Below are positions 23,948-33,018 of a DNA stretch of 64,000 bases, piece by piece (the first letter of the stretch is position 1; each line of letters begins with the position of its first letter). The stretch comes from Bin18 sp965242795. GTDB lineage: Bacteria > Desulfobacterota > Binatia > Bin18. The position numbers and the translations under genes were made by a program. The notes under the pieces were generated by a model. It did not search any database. It had not been told where the DNA came from and was given only the letters and a program-made list of their open reading frames with translations. The stretch covers positions 2,170,001 to 2,234,000 of the forward strand of contig OZ251505.1 in NCBI GenBank assembly GCA_965242795.1, read 5' to 3'.

Positions 23948-25220
23948 GTTCGATGCCGAACTGCGCCGCGGCGTTCTTCCCCATCATCCGCGCGATGAGC
24001 GGCGCTTCGACGCCGGCTTCCGTGAGCGTGGCGATGGCGTCCCACGCGCTCGTGGTGTCGTGGTGGGGGTAGCGCGAGCCCCACACGATCTTGTCCGCGA
24101 AATCGTGCGGCAGCTTCTGGATCATGCGTTCTTCGGCGTCGAAGCCGAGCATCACGCGGCCTTCCTCCCACAACGCTTCGGGGTCGGTGCGGACCGGGTA
24201 GTAGTGGAGGAGGGGGATCGTCTTGGTCGAGGCTTCCATCTTTTCCAGGACTTCTTCCATCCACGACGCCTTGCCGTGCGCGACCACGAATCTCAAGTCG
24301 GGAAAACGCTGCATCACGGTGAAGCCGACCAGCGTCGCGGCCACGAACATGTGGTTGTCGAGCCAGCCGGAGAGGATCGGCGCCACGGGGTGGCCGATGC
24401 CGGGCGAGGCGAAGAAGGCGAAGTTCGCCAACCCGTTGCCACCGCCCGCGGTGGGGCCGCCGCCGGCGTCGCTGAGCACTTCGTGGTGGTTGAGTCGCGT
24501 CTTGATCTTTTCGATGAACGGGCCGTGCGAGGTCCATTCCGGGTTCCACAACCCCGGCGTGGGATGGACGACCGCGGCCACGCCGGCGCGTTCGAGTTCC
24601 GCCCACAGCGGGTCGTAGTACGGATGCGTGAAATAGCGGCCCTCGACGAACATCGGACGCAGGAAGGCCCCGCGGACGTGGGGCAACGCGGCGACGCGCT
24701 CCAGTTCGCGCAGGGCGAAGTCCATGTTCTGGAGCGGCAGCATGGCCGCGGCGAACAGCCGTCCCGGGGCCGCCCCGCAGAAATCGGTCATCCAGTCGTT
24801 GTAGGCACGCGCCAGGGCGTCGGCCACGTCCGGGTCTTCGACGAGCGAAAAACCCTCGGCGAACCACGTCGGATACAGAAACGCTTGATCCACACCCATG
24901 TCGTCCATGTCCGCGAGTCTGGCCTGCGGGTCGGATGCGCCCGGGCTGGGAGCGTGCGGAGTGCGCGGGTCGAGCGCGCCGACGCGGTCCCACGTCATGC
25001 CCGGCTTCCAGATGGCGTGGCGGGGGATGTTCGGATTCATCGTATCCCGGAACATCTTGCCGTTGACCTTGAGATACGAACCGTAACGCCCTTCCTCCCG
25101 CCACAGCGCGGTTTTCCCCAGCGTCCGAAACTCCGGCGCCAGATACGCTTCCCAGACCGCCGGCGGCTCGACCACGTGGGTGTCGCCGTCGAAGACCGCG
25201 AACGCCTTGGGCGGCGTCAT
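23919..25220 (-). CDS. Amidohydrolase-2 family metal-dependent hydrolase (second copy in operon)
   Basis: A TIM-barrel amidohydrolase (433 residues) of the amidohydrolase-2 class, which includes decarboxylases and hydrolases acting on aromatic or carboxylated substrates. The N-terminal DGDTHVVEPPAVWE holds a D-x-H metal pattern. Further family features are LADMDDMGVDQAFLYPT, ALARAYNDWMTDFCG, RLFAAAMLPLQNMDFALREL, VVAHGKASWMEEVLEKME and the late metal region VWGSRYPHHDTTSAWD. The ATG at 25220 overlaps the stop of the upstream paralogue (ATGA), indicating coupled translation. It is the last gene of a four-gene minus-strand operon. Substrate unknown; ring-cleavage or carboxylate decarboxylation would be guesses. 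Confidence 0.88.
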   Translation of the reverse strand: MTPPKAFAVFDGDTHVVEPPAVWEAYLAPEFRTLGKTALWREEGRYGSYLKVNGKMFRDTMNPNIPRHAIWKPGMTWDRVGALDPRTPHAPSPGASDPQARLADMDDMGVDQAFLYPTWFAEGFSLVEDPDVADALARAYNDWMTDFCGAAPGRLFAAAMLPLQNMDFALRELERVAALPHVRGAFLRPMFVEGRYFTHPYYDPLWAELERAGVAAVVHPTPGLWNPEWTSHGPFIEKIKTRLNHHEVLSDAGGGPTAGGGNGLANFAFFASPGIGHPVAPILSGWLDNHMFVAATLVGFTVMQRFPDLRFVVAHGKASWMEEVLEKMEASTKTIPLLHYYPVRTDPEALWEEGRVMLGFDAEERMIQKLPHDFADKIVWGSRYPHHDTTSAWDAIATLTEAGVEAPLIARMMGKNAAAQFGIELTQHGEVAN

Positions 25221-26659
25221 GCCCGACTCCCTTCCCGTGCCGGTCCGTTCACGCGGTGGGCGCCTTCGCCGTACGGCCGCACGAGCGCGGCTTCGGGTTC
25301 GTGCGCACGCCGGATTTCGTCCTCGGACGGCCACCAGTCGGGCCGCTCGATTGCGGTGACGCGCTCGCGGATGAACGTCTCGGGCGCGTCGATACGGTAG
25401 AGGGCGCGGGCGTTGTCCCCCAGAAACTTGCGCTGGGAGGATTCCGCCAGCCCGCAGTCCCGCATCGTTTCGATCGCGCGCCACGCGTCGTCGCCGTCGT
25501 GGTGATAGACGTCGGACGACCAAGCCAGGATGTCGCCGTAGAATTCCGGCAGCCGCGACGGCGGCGCCTCGTCCCCTTCGAAGCCGGTGACGCAGTGTTC
25601 GAAGAAGGTCTCGCTGGGGAGTCGTTCGAGCGGCGGCAACTCCCGTTCGTTGCGGTACAATTTGTACGCCTTGTCGCACTCGTCCAGCAGAAAGCTCAGC
25701 CACGTCGAAGACGCCTCGAACACCGCGGCGTTGAGCTTGGGGTGGTGTTCGAAGAACCCCGACATCAGCACCATCACGACCCACAGGGCCGCTTCCGACT
25801 GAAAGTTCTGGACGTTGGTCAGGAACTGGTGCGGCAGCCCCGCGGTCGCCGCGGTCCGCGCGATCAGTTCCGCTCCCGAATACTGCGCGGTATAGCCCGG
25901 CGGCTTGAGCGCCCCGAAGGCGGGAAACGGGTGCATCCCATAGACGACGCCCGTCTCCTCCATCGCCTGCCAGACGGGTTCGTACTTGGGTTGCAGCGGG
26001 TAATTGCCCATCGCGTCGATGGGACGGATCAACCCCACCCGGCAGCCCTTGCCTGCCACGCGATAGACTTCCTGCGCGGCGAACACCAGGTCCTGCATGG
26101 GCAGCAGCGCGGCGAAGAAGAGGCGCGCCGGATCCTCCCGGCAATAGCCGTGCGCCCATTCGTTGTACGCCTTGCACATCGCCTTGGCCCCGACCGCGTT
26201 CCGCAGCCACGGATACGTGTCGATGTCCGTCGGAATGATCATCACCTGGTCGATGCCCTGCACGTCCATGTCGCGCAGCCGGGCCTTGGGGTCGTACGAG
26301 CCCTTGTGATCGAGGTAATCGGCCTGTTCCTGGGAGATCGCGGTCTCGGGATGGAGGTTGCGCACGTTCAGGGCGCGCTGGATGTCGTGCTTGAGCCCCG
26401 GTCCGGCCAGTGACAGGATGTTGACGATGCCCGGGGTGCCGCCGATGCGCTGCGAGCCCAGCCCGGCGCCGGCATGGCCGTTGACGATAAGTTGCTTGGT
26501 GTCCTCGTCGAACCACATGGTGGTCTTGAGTGCGGCCAGCTCGTCCTTCGTCAGCCAGTCCGCGGCCTGCTCCCAGATCCAGGGCGGCTCGGTAACGTGG
26601 GCGTCGCAGTCGAAGGTCGGAAAGTCCTTGGTCATGGGCGCGAAGTGCTGCGTCGGCAT
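25217..26659 (-). CDS. Amidohydrolase-2 family metal-dependent hydrolase (first copy in operon)
   Basis: A 480-residue relative of the following gene. It has FDCDAHVTEPPWIWEQ (metal D-x-H), RLRDMDVQGIDQVMIIPTDI, KAYNEWAHGYCREDPARLFF, AALLPMQDLVFAAQEV, GMHPFPAFG (possible metal His), FEASSTWLSFLLDECDKAY and WSSDVYHHDGDDAW near the end, matching the conserved late His-Asp region. It is about 45 residues longer than its partner, with extra sequence at the C-terminus (RPDWWPSEDEIRRAHEPEAA). The ATG at 26659 follows GGGAGGACCGCC. It lies 78 bp after the RNase H-like gene and overlaps the next amidohydrolase by 4 bp, so the pair may form hetero-oligomers or act in sequence; this is inference. Confidence 0.88.
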   Translation of the reverse strand: MPTQHFAPMTKDFPTFDCDAHVTEPPWIWEQAADWLTKDELAALKTTMWFDEDTKQLIVNGHAGAGLGSQRIGGTPGIVNILSLAGPGLKHDIQRALNVRNLHPETAISQEQADYLDHKGSYDPKARLRDMDVQGIDQVMIIPTDIDTYPWLRNAVGAKAMCKAYNEWAHGYCREDPARLFFAALLPMQDLVFAAQEVYRVAGKGCRVGLIRPIDAMGNYPLQPKYEPVWQAMEETGVVYGMHPFPAFGALKPPGYTAQYSGAELIARTAATAGLPHQFLTNVQNFQSEAALWVVMVLMSGFFEHHPKLNAAVFEASSTWLSFLLDECDKAYKLYRNERELPPLERLPSETFFEHCVTGFEGDEAPPSRLPEFYGDILAWSSDVYHHDGDDAWRAIETMRDCGLAESSQRKFLGDNARALYRIDAPETFIRERVTAIERPDWWPSEDEIRRAHEPEAALVRPYGEGAHRVNGPAREGSRA

Positions 26660-26737
26660 GGCGGTCCTCCCTTCCGGCGTGGTGCGGGCGTGTCACTATT
26701 GGTGAGGTTCTCGTCTCCGCTCTGATCTTCGGTGTCG

Positions 26738-27643
26738 CTACGAAGCCGCGGCCAGCACCGGCGGGACGCCGTCCGCATACTCGGACGGCAGCCGGCCGGT
26801 TTCCGCGAGCACGCGGAGAATCACGGACTCGTCGTAGGCGAACGGAATGGCCGGCGGGTCGGGCACGGCCGCCGGCGCGACCGGAAACGGCAGCCGTTCG
26901 ACCGCGGCGTCGTACACGGTGGCCAGCAGGGTCGGCAGATGCACCACGTCTTCGAGGTTGTAACGCAGCAGGGTTTCGAGTGCGCAGGGCTCGCCGCGCT
27001 GGGCGTATTGCCACAACAGGACCGCGCACCACCCGTCCAGCTTCGCGAGCAAGCCTCCGCGGTCGAGACCGAGGCGCGTTTCGATCTTCTTGAGTCCGCC
27101 GGTGTAGCCCAACGCGGCCAGCGGGTAGCGCAGGTCGATGTGGGCTTGGTCGAGCGGCAGGCCGAGCTTGCCGCGCAGAAACGGCAGGTCGAACTGCGCG
27201 CCGTTGAACGAGACGAGCAACGTGCAGTCCGCCACGTCGGCCGCGAAACGGTCCAGATTGTGGCCCTGGACATAGACGCGCGGCGTTCCGGTTCCGCCAC
27301 CTGCATCGACCGTGTAGAGCCCGACCACGGTGAGGCTCGACTCGGCGAACCCCAGCCCCGTGGTTTCGATGTCCAGATAGCCGACCCGCGCGGCGAACGC
27401 GGGATACAGCCGCCAGCGCAGCGCATGGGGCAGGCGGGCGGTAAAGTAGCGCGCGTCGCCCTGTTCCAGCGCCCGCCGCGAGCGTTCCAACTCGCCCCGC
27501 GCCTTGTCCCGCAGCGGGCGGCGCAGCGCGGGATGGGCCGGGGCGTCCAGCAGTTGCTCCCATGTCGTCACCCCGGCGCGCCACAGCCGCCGCTCGGTGC
27601 GTTCGCCGATCCCCCCGATGTGCCGGAACGTGTGGTGCAGCAT
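26738..27643 (-). CDS. RNase H-like / YprB-type exonuclease domain protein
   Basis: A 301-residue protein with a helix-hairpin-helix-like N-terminus (HIGGIGERTERRLWRAGVTTWEQLL, residues 6-30 in two runs) and a DEDD-type RNase H-fold nuclease domain: YLDIETTGLG (exo I, about 95-104), LLVSFNGAQFDLPFLRGKLG (exo II, about 145) and RYNLEDVVHLPTLL (exo III, about 228). It resembles the B. subtilis YprB group. The ATG at 27643 begins the conserved part; 50 further in-frame codons upstream overlap the preceding gene and are not used. It sits in the middle of a catabolic-looking operon, 22 bp after the D-aminoacylase gene, which gives no obvious functional link. Confidence 0.8.
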   Translation of the reverse strand: MLHHTFRHIGGIGERTERRLWRAGVTTWEQLLDAPAHPALRRPLRDKARGELERSRRALEQGDARYFTARLPHALRWRLYPAFAARVGYLDIETTGLGFAESSLTVVGLYTVDAGGGTGTPRVYVQGHNLDRFAADVADCTLLVSFNGAQFDLPFLRGKLGLPLDQAHIDLRYPLAALGYTGGLKKIETRLGLDRGGLLAKLDGWCAVLLWQYAQRGEPCALETLLRYNLEDVVHLPTLLATVYDAAVERLPFPVAPAAVPDPPAIPFAYDESVILRVLAETGRLPSEYADGVPPVLAAAS

Positions 27644-27665
27644 GGGCGTCGGGCGGTGCCGCGGC

Positions 27666-29351
27666 CTATTGTTCGAAGCTGCGCAGCACGCGGCCGGGAT
27701 GGGCGCCGGTCGGCTCGCCGTCCCGCACCACGACGTGGCCGTTGACCACGGTGTATTTGTAGCCCTCCGCACGGGCGACCAGCCGCGAGGCATTGCCCGG
27801 AAAGTCCTGCACCATTTCCTTGGGCTTGGCCGCGACCGTGTCCGGGTCGAACACCGTCAGGTCCGCGGCCATGCCCGGGCGCAGCAGGCCGCGGCGGGGG
27901 ATGCCGAGGAGGCGGGCCGGGGTCGACGTCAGCCGACTCACGGCCCGTTCCAGACTCAGCGCCTTCCGTTCTCTGACCCAGTGGCTGAGCAGAAAGCTCG
28001 GATACGTGACCTGACACAGAAACGAGACGTGCGCCCCCCCGTCCGAGCCACCGGTCACCACGTAGGGATGGGTGGCCAAGCTGCGCACCGCGTCCGGGTC
28101 GCCGTTCTGAAAGCCGGTGACCAGGAACTGCGTGTCCAGATTTTCCGAAACCGCCAAGTCGAGCATGGCCTCCAGCGGCGTCTTGCCCTGTGCGCGGGCG
28201 ATCGTCACCAAGTCCTTGCCTTCCAGCGGACGGTGCGCCTCGTCGCGGACACGGTCCACGCTGATGTCCTGCATCCGCTTGGAAAAGACTTTCGGCGTGG
28301 GATCGTCGAGGTCGCGCTGCATGGCCGCACGGTGGGCCGGGTCGGACAGGTTGGCGATCTTCTGCGGCCGACGGCCTTGGATCGCCGCCTTCCACGCCGG
28401 CAGATCCTCGAATACCGCCCCACGCAGCGAAAAGGTGAGGTCGAAGCGTTCGCACAGCGACAGCGGATGCACCCGCGCGCCGTCGCGGAACACGTCCTCG
28501 GTCCAGTCGAGCACGCGCTGCCAGTGGTCGGGCGCCGCCCAGGTCTGCGACAACAGGTTCCACAGCACCGGCCGGCCACTCTCGCGCGACAGGCGGGCCA
28601 TGGAGTCCATGTCTTCCGGCCCGACCGCGGGAATGCCGGGCGGGATCACGCACACCGTGCCGCGGCCGAAGTCCTTGAGCGTGCGGGCCAAAGCGACGGT
28701 TTCGTCCTCCTCGGCGAACCGGCTCGGCACGGGCAGCCCGTCCCCGTCGAAGTGGACCGGCCCCGCGGATGACGAAAAGCCGAACGCTCCGGCGCGCAGG
28801 CAGTCCGCGACGACCGCCTGCATGGCCGCGATTTCGTCCGCGCTGGCCGGCCGTTTGCGGGCGTCGTCGCCCATGACGTGGTAGCGGATGGTGGAATGCG
28901 GGGCGAGCGTCATGACGTTCACGCCTAGCCGCCGGTCGAGGGCATCCAGATATTCGGCGAACGATTCCCAGGTCCAGGGCACGCCGGCGCCCAGGCTCGC
29001 CAACGGCATGCCTTCAACCTTCGCCAGCATCCGCGTGATGTAATCGCGGTCTTCGGGTTTGCAGGGCGCCAGCCCGAAGCCGCAGTTGGTCATGAACACG
29101 CTGGTGAAGCCGTGCCAGACGCTCGGCGTCGCCAGCGGGTCCCAGAACAACTGGGCGTCGTAGTGGGTATGCACGTCGATGAAGCCGGGCGCGACGACCA
29201 GCCCCGCGGCGTCGATCGTCTCGGCCGCGCGACCGTCCACCTTGCCCAGCGCGACGACCTCGCCCGCGGCAATCGCGACGTCCCCGGCGTAGCCGGGCTC
29301 CCCGCTCCCATCGACCAGGAATCCGTTCTCGATGAGCAGATCGTATTGCAT
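27666..29351 (-). CDS. N-acyl-D-amino-acid deacylase / D-aminoacylase family amidohydrolase
   Basis: Metal-dependent amidohydrolase of the D-aminoacylase/dihydroorotase-like class (561 residues), expected to release an acid from N-acyl-D-amino acids or a related amide. Composite beta-sandwich at both ends (YDLLIENGFLVDGSGEPGYA at the start; GMAADLTVFDPDTVAAKPKE at the end) and a TIM barrel with GFIDVHTHYDAQLFWDPLAT (H-x-H metal motif, about 58-77), NCGFGLAPCKPEDRDY (conserved Cys region) and VTGGSDGGAHVSFL (catalytic Asp, about 440). The ATG at 29351 follows GGAGGCATC; 40 further in-frame codons upstream lie in repeat DNA and are excluded. It is first in the four-gene operon that continues to 23919. 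Confidence 0.9.
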   Translation of the reverse strand: MQYDLLIENGFLVDGSGEPGYAGDVAIAAGEVVALGKVDGRAAETIDAAGLVVAPGFIDVHTHYDAQLFWDPLATPSVWHGFTSVFMTNCGFGLAPCKPEDRDYITRMLAKVEGMPLASLGAGVPWTWESFAEYLDALDRRLGVNVMTLAPHSTIRYHVMGDDARKRPASADEIAAMQAVVADCLRAGAFGFSSSAGPVHFDGDGLPVPSRFAEEDETVALARTLKDFGRGTVCVIPPGIPAVGPEDMDSMARLSRESGRPVLWNLLSQTWAAPDHWQRVLDWTEDVFRDGARVHPLSLCERFDLTFSLRGAVFEDLPAWKAAIQGRRPQKIANLSDPAHRAAMQRDLDDPTPKVFSKRMQDISVDRVRDEAHRPLEGKDLVTIARAQGKTPLEAMLDLAVSENLDTQFLVTGFQNGDPDAVRSLATHPYVVTGGSDGGAHVSFLCQVTYPSFLLSHWVRERKALSLERAVSRLTSTPARLLGIPRRGLLRPGMAADLTVFDPDTVAAKPKEMVQDFPGNASRLVARAEGYKYTVVNGHVVVRDGEPTGAHPGRVLRSFEQ

Positions 29352-29882
29352 GATGCCTCCCCGGCTCGCACTACTCAGTCCGCTACCCCATGTATGCAGA
29401 GACGGCTCACCCAGTGTCTCCGACCCCTTGACCTTCCGACCCTTCGACAAGCTCAGGGACCGCAGGTTCAAGGCATCGCAAGCTCAGGACAGCGCAGGCT
29501 CAGGGGCCGATGTTCGCGGCCCGGTGATGAAATATGGCCCGGACTCTAGCCGCTTTGCCGTACGGCAACAAGGATTGAAGCGTGGGGATAGAATAGAATG
29601 GATGTTCGGAGTGCAGCGAGTCGAAAATTTTCTGTAGGGCGGACTCTGGCTCGCGAGCGCAGGGGCAAGCCCCTGCGGTCCTGAGTCTGTCGAAGGGTGG
29701 TTGTCCTGACGAGGAGACGGGCAGGCACGGGGGCCTGCCCCTACACAACGATTCGAGGGCATGAAATTCGGCCTGAGATACTCCCCCGACCCTCGCGCCG
29801 TTTTCTTCACGCCGCAAAGCCTGCTAGACTCGCCGGGGTGGAAGTTCGGCCCGGCGCATGTCCGGGCGGGGAGGTGAAGCGG
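29352..29882. other. Divergent intergenic region, repeat-rich
   Basis: About 530 bp between two divergent genes with no convincing ORF. It contains CCCTTCGACAAGCTCAGGGAC and related AAGCTCAGGAC / GGCTCAGGGG blocks (29445-29510), also present near 23395, 44030, 51045 and 60750. A perfect hairpin GCAGGGGC-AA-GCCCCTGC lies at 29659-29676 and a GGCAGGC...GCCTGCC inverted pair near 29720-29740. Promoters for both neighbours must lie here but none is clear. The ribosome binding site GGGGAGG for the lipoprotein gene is at 29869-29875. Confidence 0.5.
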
Positions 29883-30494
29883 ATGTGGAGATGGGGGATG
29901 CTGCTGGGGCTGTTGTTGCCCGCCTGTTCGGCTCAGCCCGAGCCGACACCGACCGAACATTTCGTGAACTGGAGCCGGGCGCCCGCGGTGCAGGCCAAAC
30001 GGCTGTGCGTCCTGCCGTTCGATGAAACGGGCACGATCCGGGGACTGGCCGAACGAGTCCGTCAAGCCGTGGCCGGCCGGATCAGCGTCAAACGCTTTGC
30101 CGACACCGAGCTGCACACCATCGACACTCGCTTGGCCGCAATGGCCGACTGGCGGACGCAGCCACCGCAATCGGTCGGTCGCCTGCTCGAATGCGACGCC
30201 CTGGTGTACGGTCGGGTCGCCCCGTTGGAGCGGCTCTATCTGGTCCTCTACACGCAGCTGGCGCTCGAAGGAACGCTGCAAGTCGTGGACGCGGCCACGG
30301 GCCGCACGCTCGTGCACGAGGTCTATACCACCCGCTTTCACGATGGCGGGCTGCCGCTGGACCCGGTCTCGCTGGCGACGACCGCGGCTCGCGGTCTGGG
30401 GACGTACAGCGACGTGCGGCTGAGTCGCGCCATCGACGACCTGGGCCGCAATCTGGCGGCGCTGGTCCCGGATTTACCCGCCACCGCAGGATAG
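29883..30494 (+). CDS. Lipoprotein of unknown function (CsgG/GNA1162-like pattern)
   Basis: A 203-residue protein whose signal peptide MWRWGMLLGLLLPAC ends in a lipobox (LLPAC, Cys15), so the mature protein is acylated. The mature start KRLCVLPFDETGTIRGLAERVRQAV resembles the opening strand and helix of CsgG/GNA1162/TolB-N-type domains, where V-x-P-F precedes a helix. Later segments SVGRLLECDALVYGRVAPLE and GTLQVVDAATGRTLVHEVY fit that fold: a helix, then a strand naming a periplasmic activity, then strands with D-x-x-T-G. The ATG at 29883 has GGGGAGG eight bases upstream; a GTG nine bases earlier is less likely. It lies 90 bp before the secretion ATPase gene in the same direction. The function is not identified. 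Confidence 0.7.
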   Translation: MWRWGMLLGLLLPACSAQPEPTPTEHFVNWSRAPAVQAKRLCVLPFDETGTIRGLAERVRQAVAGRISVKRFADTELHTIDTRLAAMADWRTQPPQSVGRLLECDALVYGRVAPLERLYLVLYTQLALEGTLQVVDAATGRTLVHEVYTTRFHDGGLPLDPVSLATTAARGLGTYSDVRLSRAIDDLGRNLAALVPDLPATAG

Positions 30495-30584
30495 CGACCG
30501 CCGCGGAGCCGGTTTCTTCTCCTGCCGAAATGGGCTAAGCGGAGGCGGATTCGTCGCGGCCCGCTGCTCTGCGACGTCGATGGT

Positions 30585-32903
30585 ATGCAATCCCCTGCGG
30601 AGACGACGGAAACCGGGTCGGTCTCGGACCTGCACGCCCGCGTGGCGTACGCGGAGCGGGTCAAAGAGGTGACGAACCAGATTCACGCCGCGGCGAATCT
30701 CGACGAGTTGCTGGTCGCGCTCGGCCCATCCATCTTGAGCCTGTTCGATGCGCAGCATCTGACGCTGTACGCCCTTGACCGCGCCAACGACGAACTCTAC
30801 TCCCGCTTTCTGGATACCGATGCGCTGCGCGAGATCCGTCTGTCGGTCGGTGACGGCAGCGTCGCCGGTTTCGTGGCGCAGACCAAACGGCTCGTGAACG
30901 TCGAGGACGCGTACGACGCGGCCGAGTTGCGCCGGCTCAGCCCCGACCTGTCGTTCGACCGCTCCTGGGACGAGAAGACCGGGCTGCGCACCCGCCAACT
31001 GCTGACCGCCCCGATCTGCGACACCGCGCACACGCTGACCGGCGTGCTGCAACTCGTCAACAAGCGCGGAGCCACCCGTTTCACCGCGGAGGACGAGGAG
31101 AAGGTCGCAGAGATCGCCGGGACGCTCGGCATCGCGCTGCACAACCAATATCAACTCGCCACGCGGCAGACGAAGTTCGACGCCCTGCTCGCCTCCGGGC
31201 GGCTGACCGCGGCGCAACTGGAAGAGGCGACCGCCGCGGCCCGCGCCGCGCGTCGGCCGGTCGAGTCGGTGCTCATGGCCGAGTACGGCGTGAGCAAGCG
31301 CGAGTTGGGGCAGGCGTTGAGTTGGTTCTACCGCTGCCCGTTCTTCGAGCCCGACGCCACCCCGACCGTTGCGCCGGAACTCCTCCGCGGCATCAATCCC
31401 GGCTATCTGCGTGCCAACTGCTGGCTGCCGCTGCGCGCCGTGGACGGCGGCGTGGAAGTGCTGACCGACGACCCGCAGGACTTTCAGCGCCAGCAGGACG
31501 TCCGGCGGCTGTTTCCCGGCAAGACGATTTCCTACGTGGTCGCCTTGCGCGACGACGTGCTCGCCCTGGTCGCCGCGGTCAGCAGCGGCGCGGCGTCCGA
31601 CGCGTCGCGGGTCGCCCTGCTCGACCAGTTGGCGGCTCAGGAAGCCCGGGACGGCAGCGACGGGCGGGGCGCATCTTCCACGGACCGGGTGCCCGTCGAG
31701 ACGGAGGCGGACGACAACGCCGTGGTCCGTCTCGTCGACCGGATCATCGCGGACGCCTATCGGGCCGGCGCGTCGGACATCCACATCGAACCCGGCGCCG
31801 CCCGCGGCGAGACCGTCGTGCGCTTCCGCGAGGACGGTCGCTGCCATCCCCACCTGCGCATCCCGGCGCGGAACCAACGCTCCATCCCGTCGCGCATCAA
31901 GGTACTCGCGCAACTCGACATCGCCGAGCGGCGCAAACCCCAGGACGGCAAGATCAAGCGGCGCGTGGACGAACGCGACGTCGAGTTGCGCGTGGCAACC
32001 ATCCCGACCGCGGGGGACCGCGAGGACGTGGTGTTGCGGCTGCTGACCGCGCACGAACCGATTCCCTTCGACCGCCTCCGCATGTCCGCCGCAAACCGCG
32101 CAGCGTTCACGCGGCTGCTCCACCAGCCGTACGGCCTGCTGCTGTGCGTCGGGCCGACCGGCTCGGGCAAGACCACCACGCTGCACGCCGCGTTGGGCGA
32201 ACTCAACACGCCCGAGCGCAAGATCTGGACGGCCGAGGACCCGGTCGAAATCACGCAGGACGGCCTGCGCCAAGTGCAGGTGAACCCGCGCATCGGTTTC
32301 GACTTCGCCACGGCGCTGCGTGCCTTCCTGCGTGCCGACCCGGACGTCATCATGGTCGGGGAAATCCGCGACCGCGAGACCGCGGACATCGGCATTCAGG
32401 CGTCCCTGACCGGCCACCTCGTGCTCAGCACGCTGCACACCAACAGCGCGGTCGAGACGGTCACGCGCCTGCTGGAGATGCAGATCGACCCGTTCCATTT
32501 CGCCGACGCCCTGCTCGGCGTGCTGGCCCAGCGGCTGGCGCGCACGCTCTGCACCGACTGCAAAGAAGGCTACCATCCGGCCAAGGACGAATACGATGCT
32601 TTGGCGCACGCCTACGGCGAAGCCGCGTTCGCGGCGCTGGACGTTCCGTACACCGACGCCCTGGAACTCCACCGCGGGCGCGGCTGTCCGAGCTGCCGCG
32701 GGACGGGGTACAAGGGCCGCGTGGGACTCCACGAACTGCTCGTGGCGACCGACGAGATCAAGCGCCTGATTCACGCTCGCGCACCGGTCGCCGAATTGCT
32801 CGCCGCGGCCCGCGGGCAGGGGCTGGTCACGCTGGTGCAGGACGGCATCGAGAAATGTCTGCAAGGCGTGACCGACTACGCACAGGTCCAAGCCGTGGCG
32901 TAA
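30585..32903 (+). CDS. GAF-domain type II/IV secretion ATPase (GspE/PilB family)
   Basis: Cytoplasmic hexameric ATPase of the PilB/GspE type (772 residues) that powers pilus or pseudopilus assembly. Order: a GAF domain (about 25-185, with FDAQHLTLYALDRANDELYS and LTAPICDTAHTLTGVLQLVN), an MshEN/T2SSE N-terminal domain (about 200-340, with FYRCPFFEPDATPTVAPELL), then the ATPase core with Walker A GPTGSGKTTT (523-532), Asp box, Walker B IMVGEIRDRETADI, His box TGHLVLSTLHTNSAV and a tetracysteine zinc site (CTDC...CPSC). The GAF domain at the N-terminus is unusual; it suggests allosteric control by a small molecule. No pilin, PilC, GspD or prepilin peptidase gene is nearby, so it is an orphan here. 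The start ATG at 30585 lacks a strong ribosome binding site. Confidence 0.93.
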   Translation: MQSPAETTETGSVSDLHARVAYAERVKEVTNQIHAAANLDELLVALGPSILSLFDAQHLTLYALDRANDELYSRFLDTDALREIRLSVGDGSVAGFVAQTKRLVNVEDAYDAAELRRLSPDLSFDRSWDEKTGLRTRQLLTAPICDTAHTLTGVLQLVNKRGATRFTAEDEEKVAEIAGTLGIALHNQYQLATRQTKFDALLASGRLTAAQLEEATAAARAARRPVESVLMAEYGVSKRELGQALSWFYRCPFFEPDATPTVAPELLRGINPGYLRANCWLPLRAVDGGVEVLTDDPQDFQRQQDVRRLFPGKTISYVVALRDDVLALVAAVSSGAASDASRVALLDQLAAQEARDGSDGRGASSTDRVPVETEADDNAVVRLVDRIIADAYRAGASDIHIEPGAARGETVVRFREDGRCHPHLRIPARNQRSIPSRIKVLAQLDIAERRKPQDGKIKRRVDERDVELRVATIPTAGDREDVVLRLLTAHEPIPFDRLRMSAANRAAFTRLLHQPYGLLLCVGPTGSGKTTTLHAALGELNTPERKIWTAEDPVEITQDGLRQVQVNPRIGFDFATALRAFLRADPDVIMVGEIRDRETADIGIQASLTGHLVLSTLHTNSAVETVTRLLEMQIDPFHFADALLGVLAQRLARTLCTDCKEGYHPAKDEYDALAHAYGEAAFAALDVPYTDALELHRGRGCPSCRGTGYKGRVGLHELLVATDEIKRLIHARAPVAELLAAARGQGLVTLVQDGIEKCLQGVTDYAQVQAVA

Positions 32904-33018
32904 GGGGTCACCGCGCACCGCGGCCGACCCATCGGGATGGAGAGCTTGGAGGGTTCGGCTCGCTACACTGCATCACCCCGGAAATCTCAAACAGACACAC
33001 GGCCCCGGATATCTGCGA

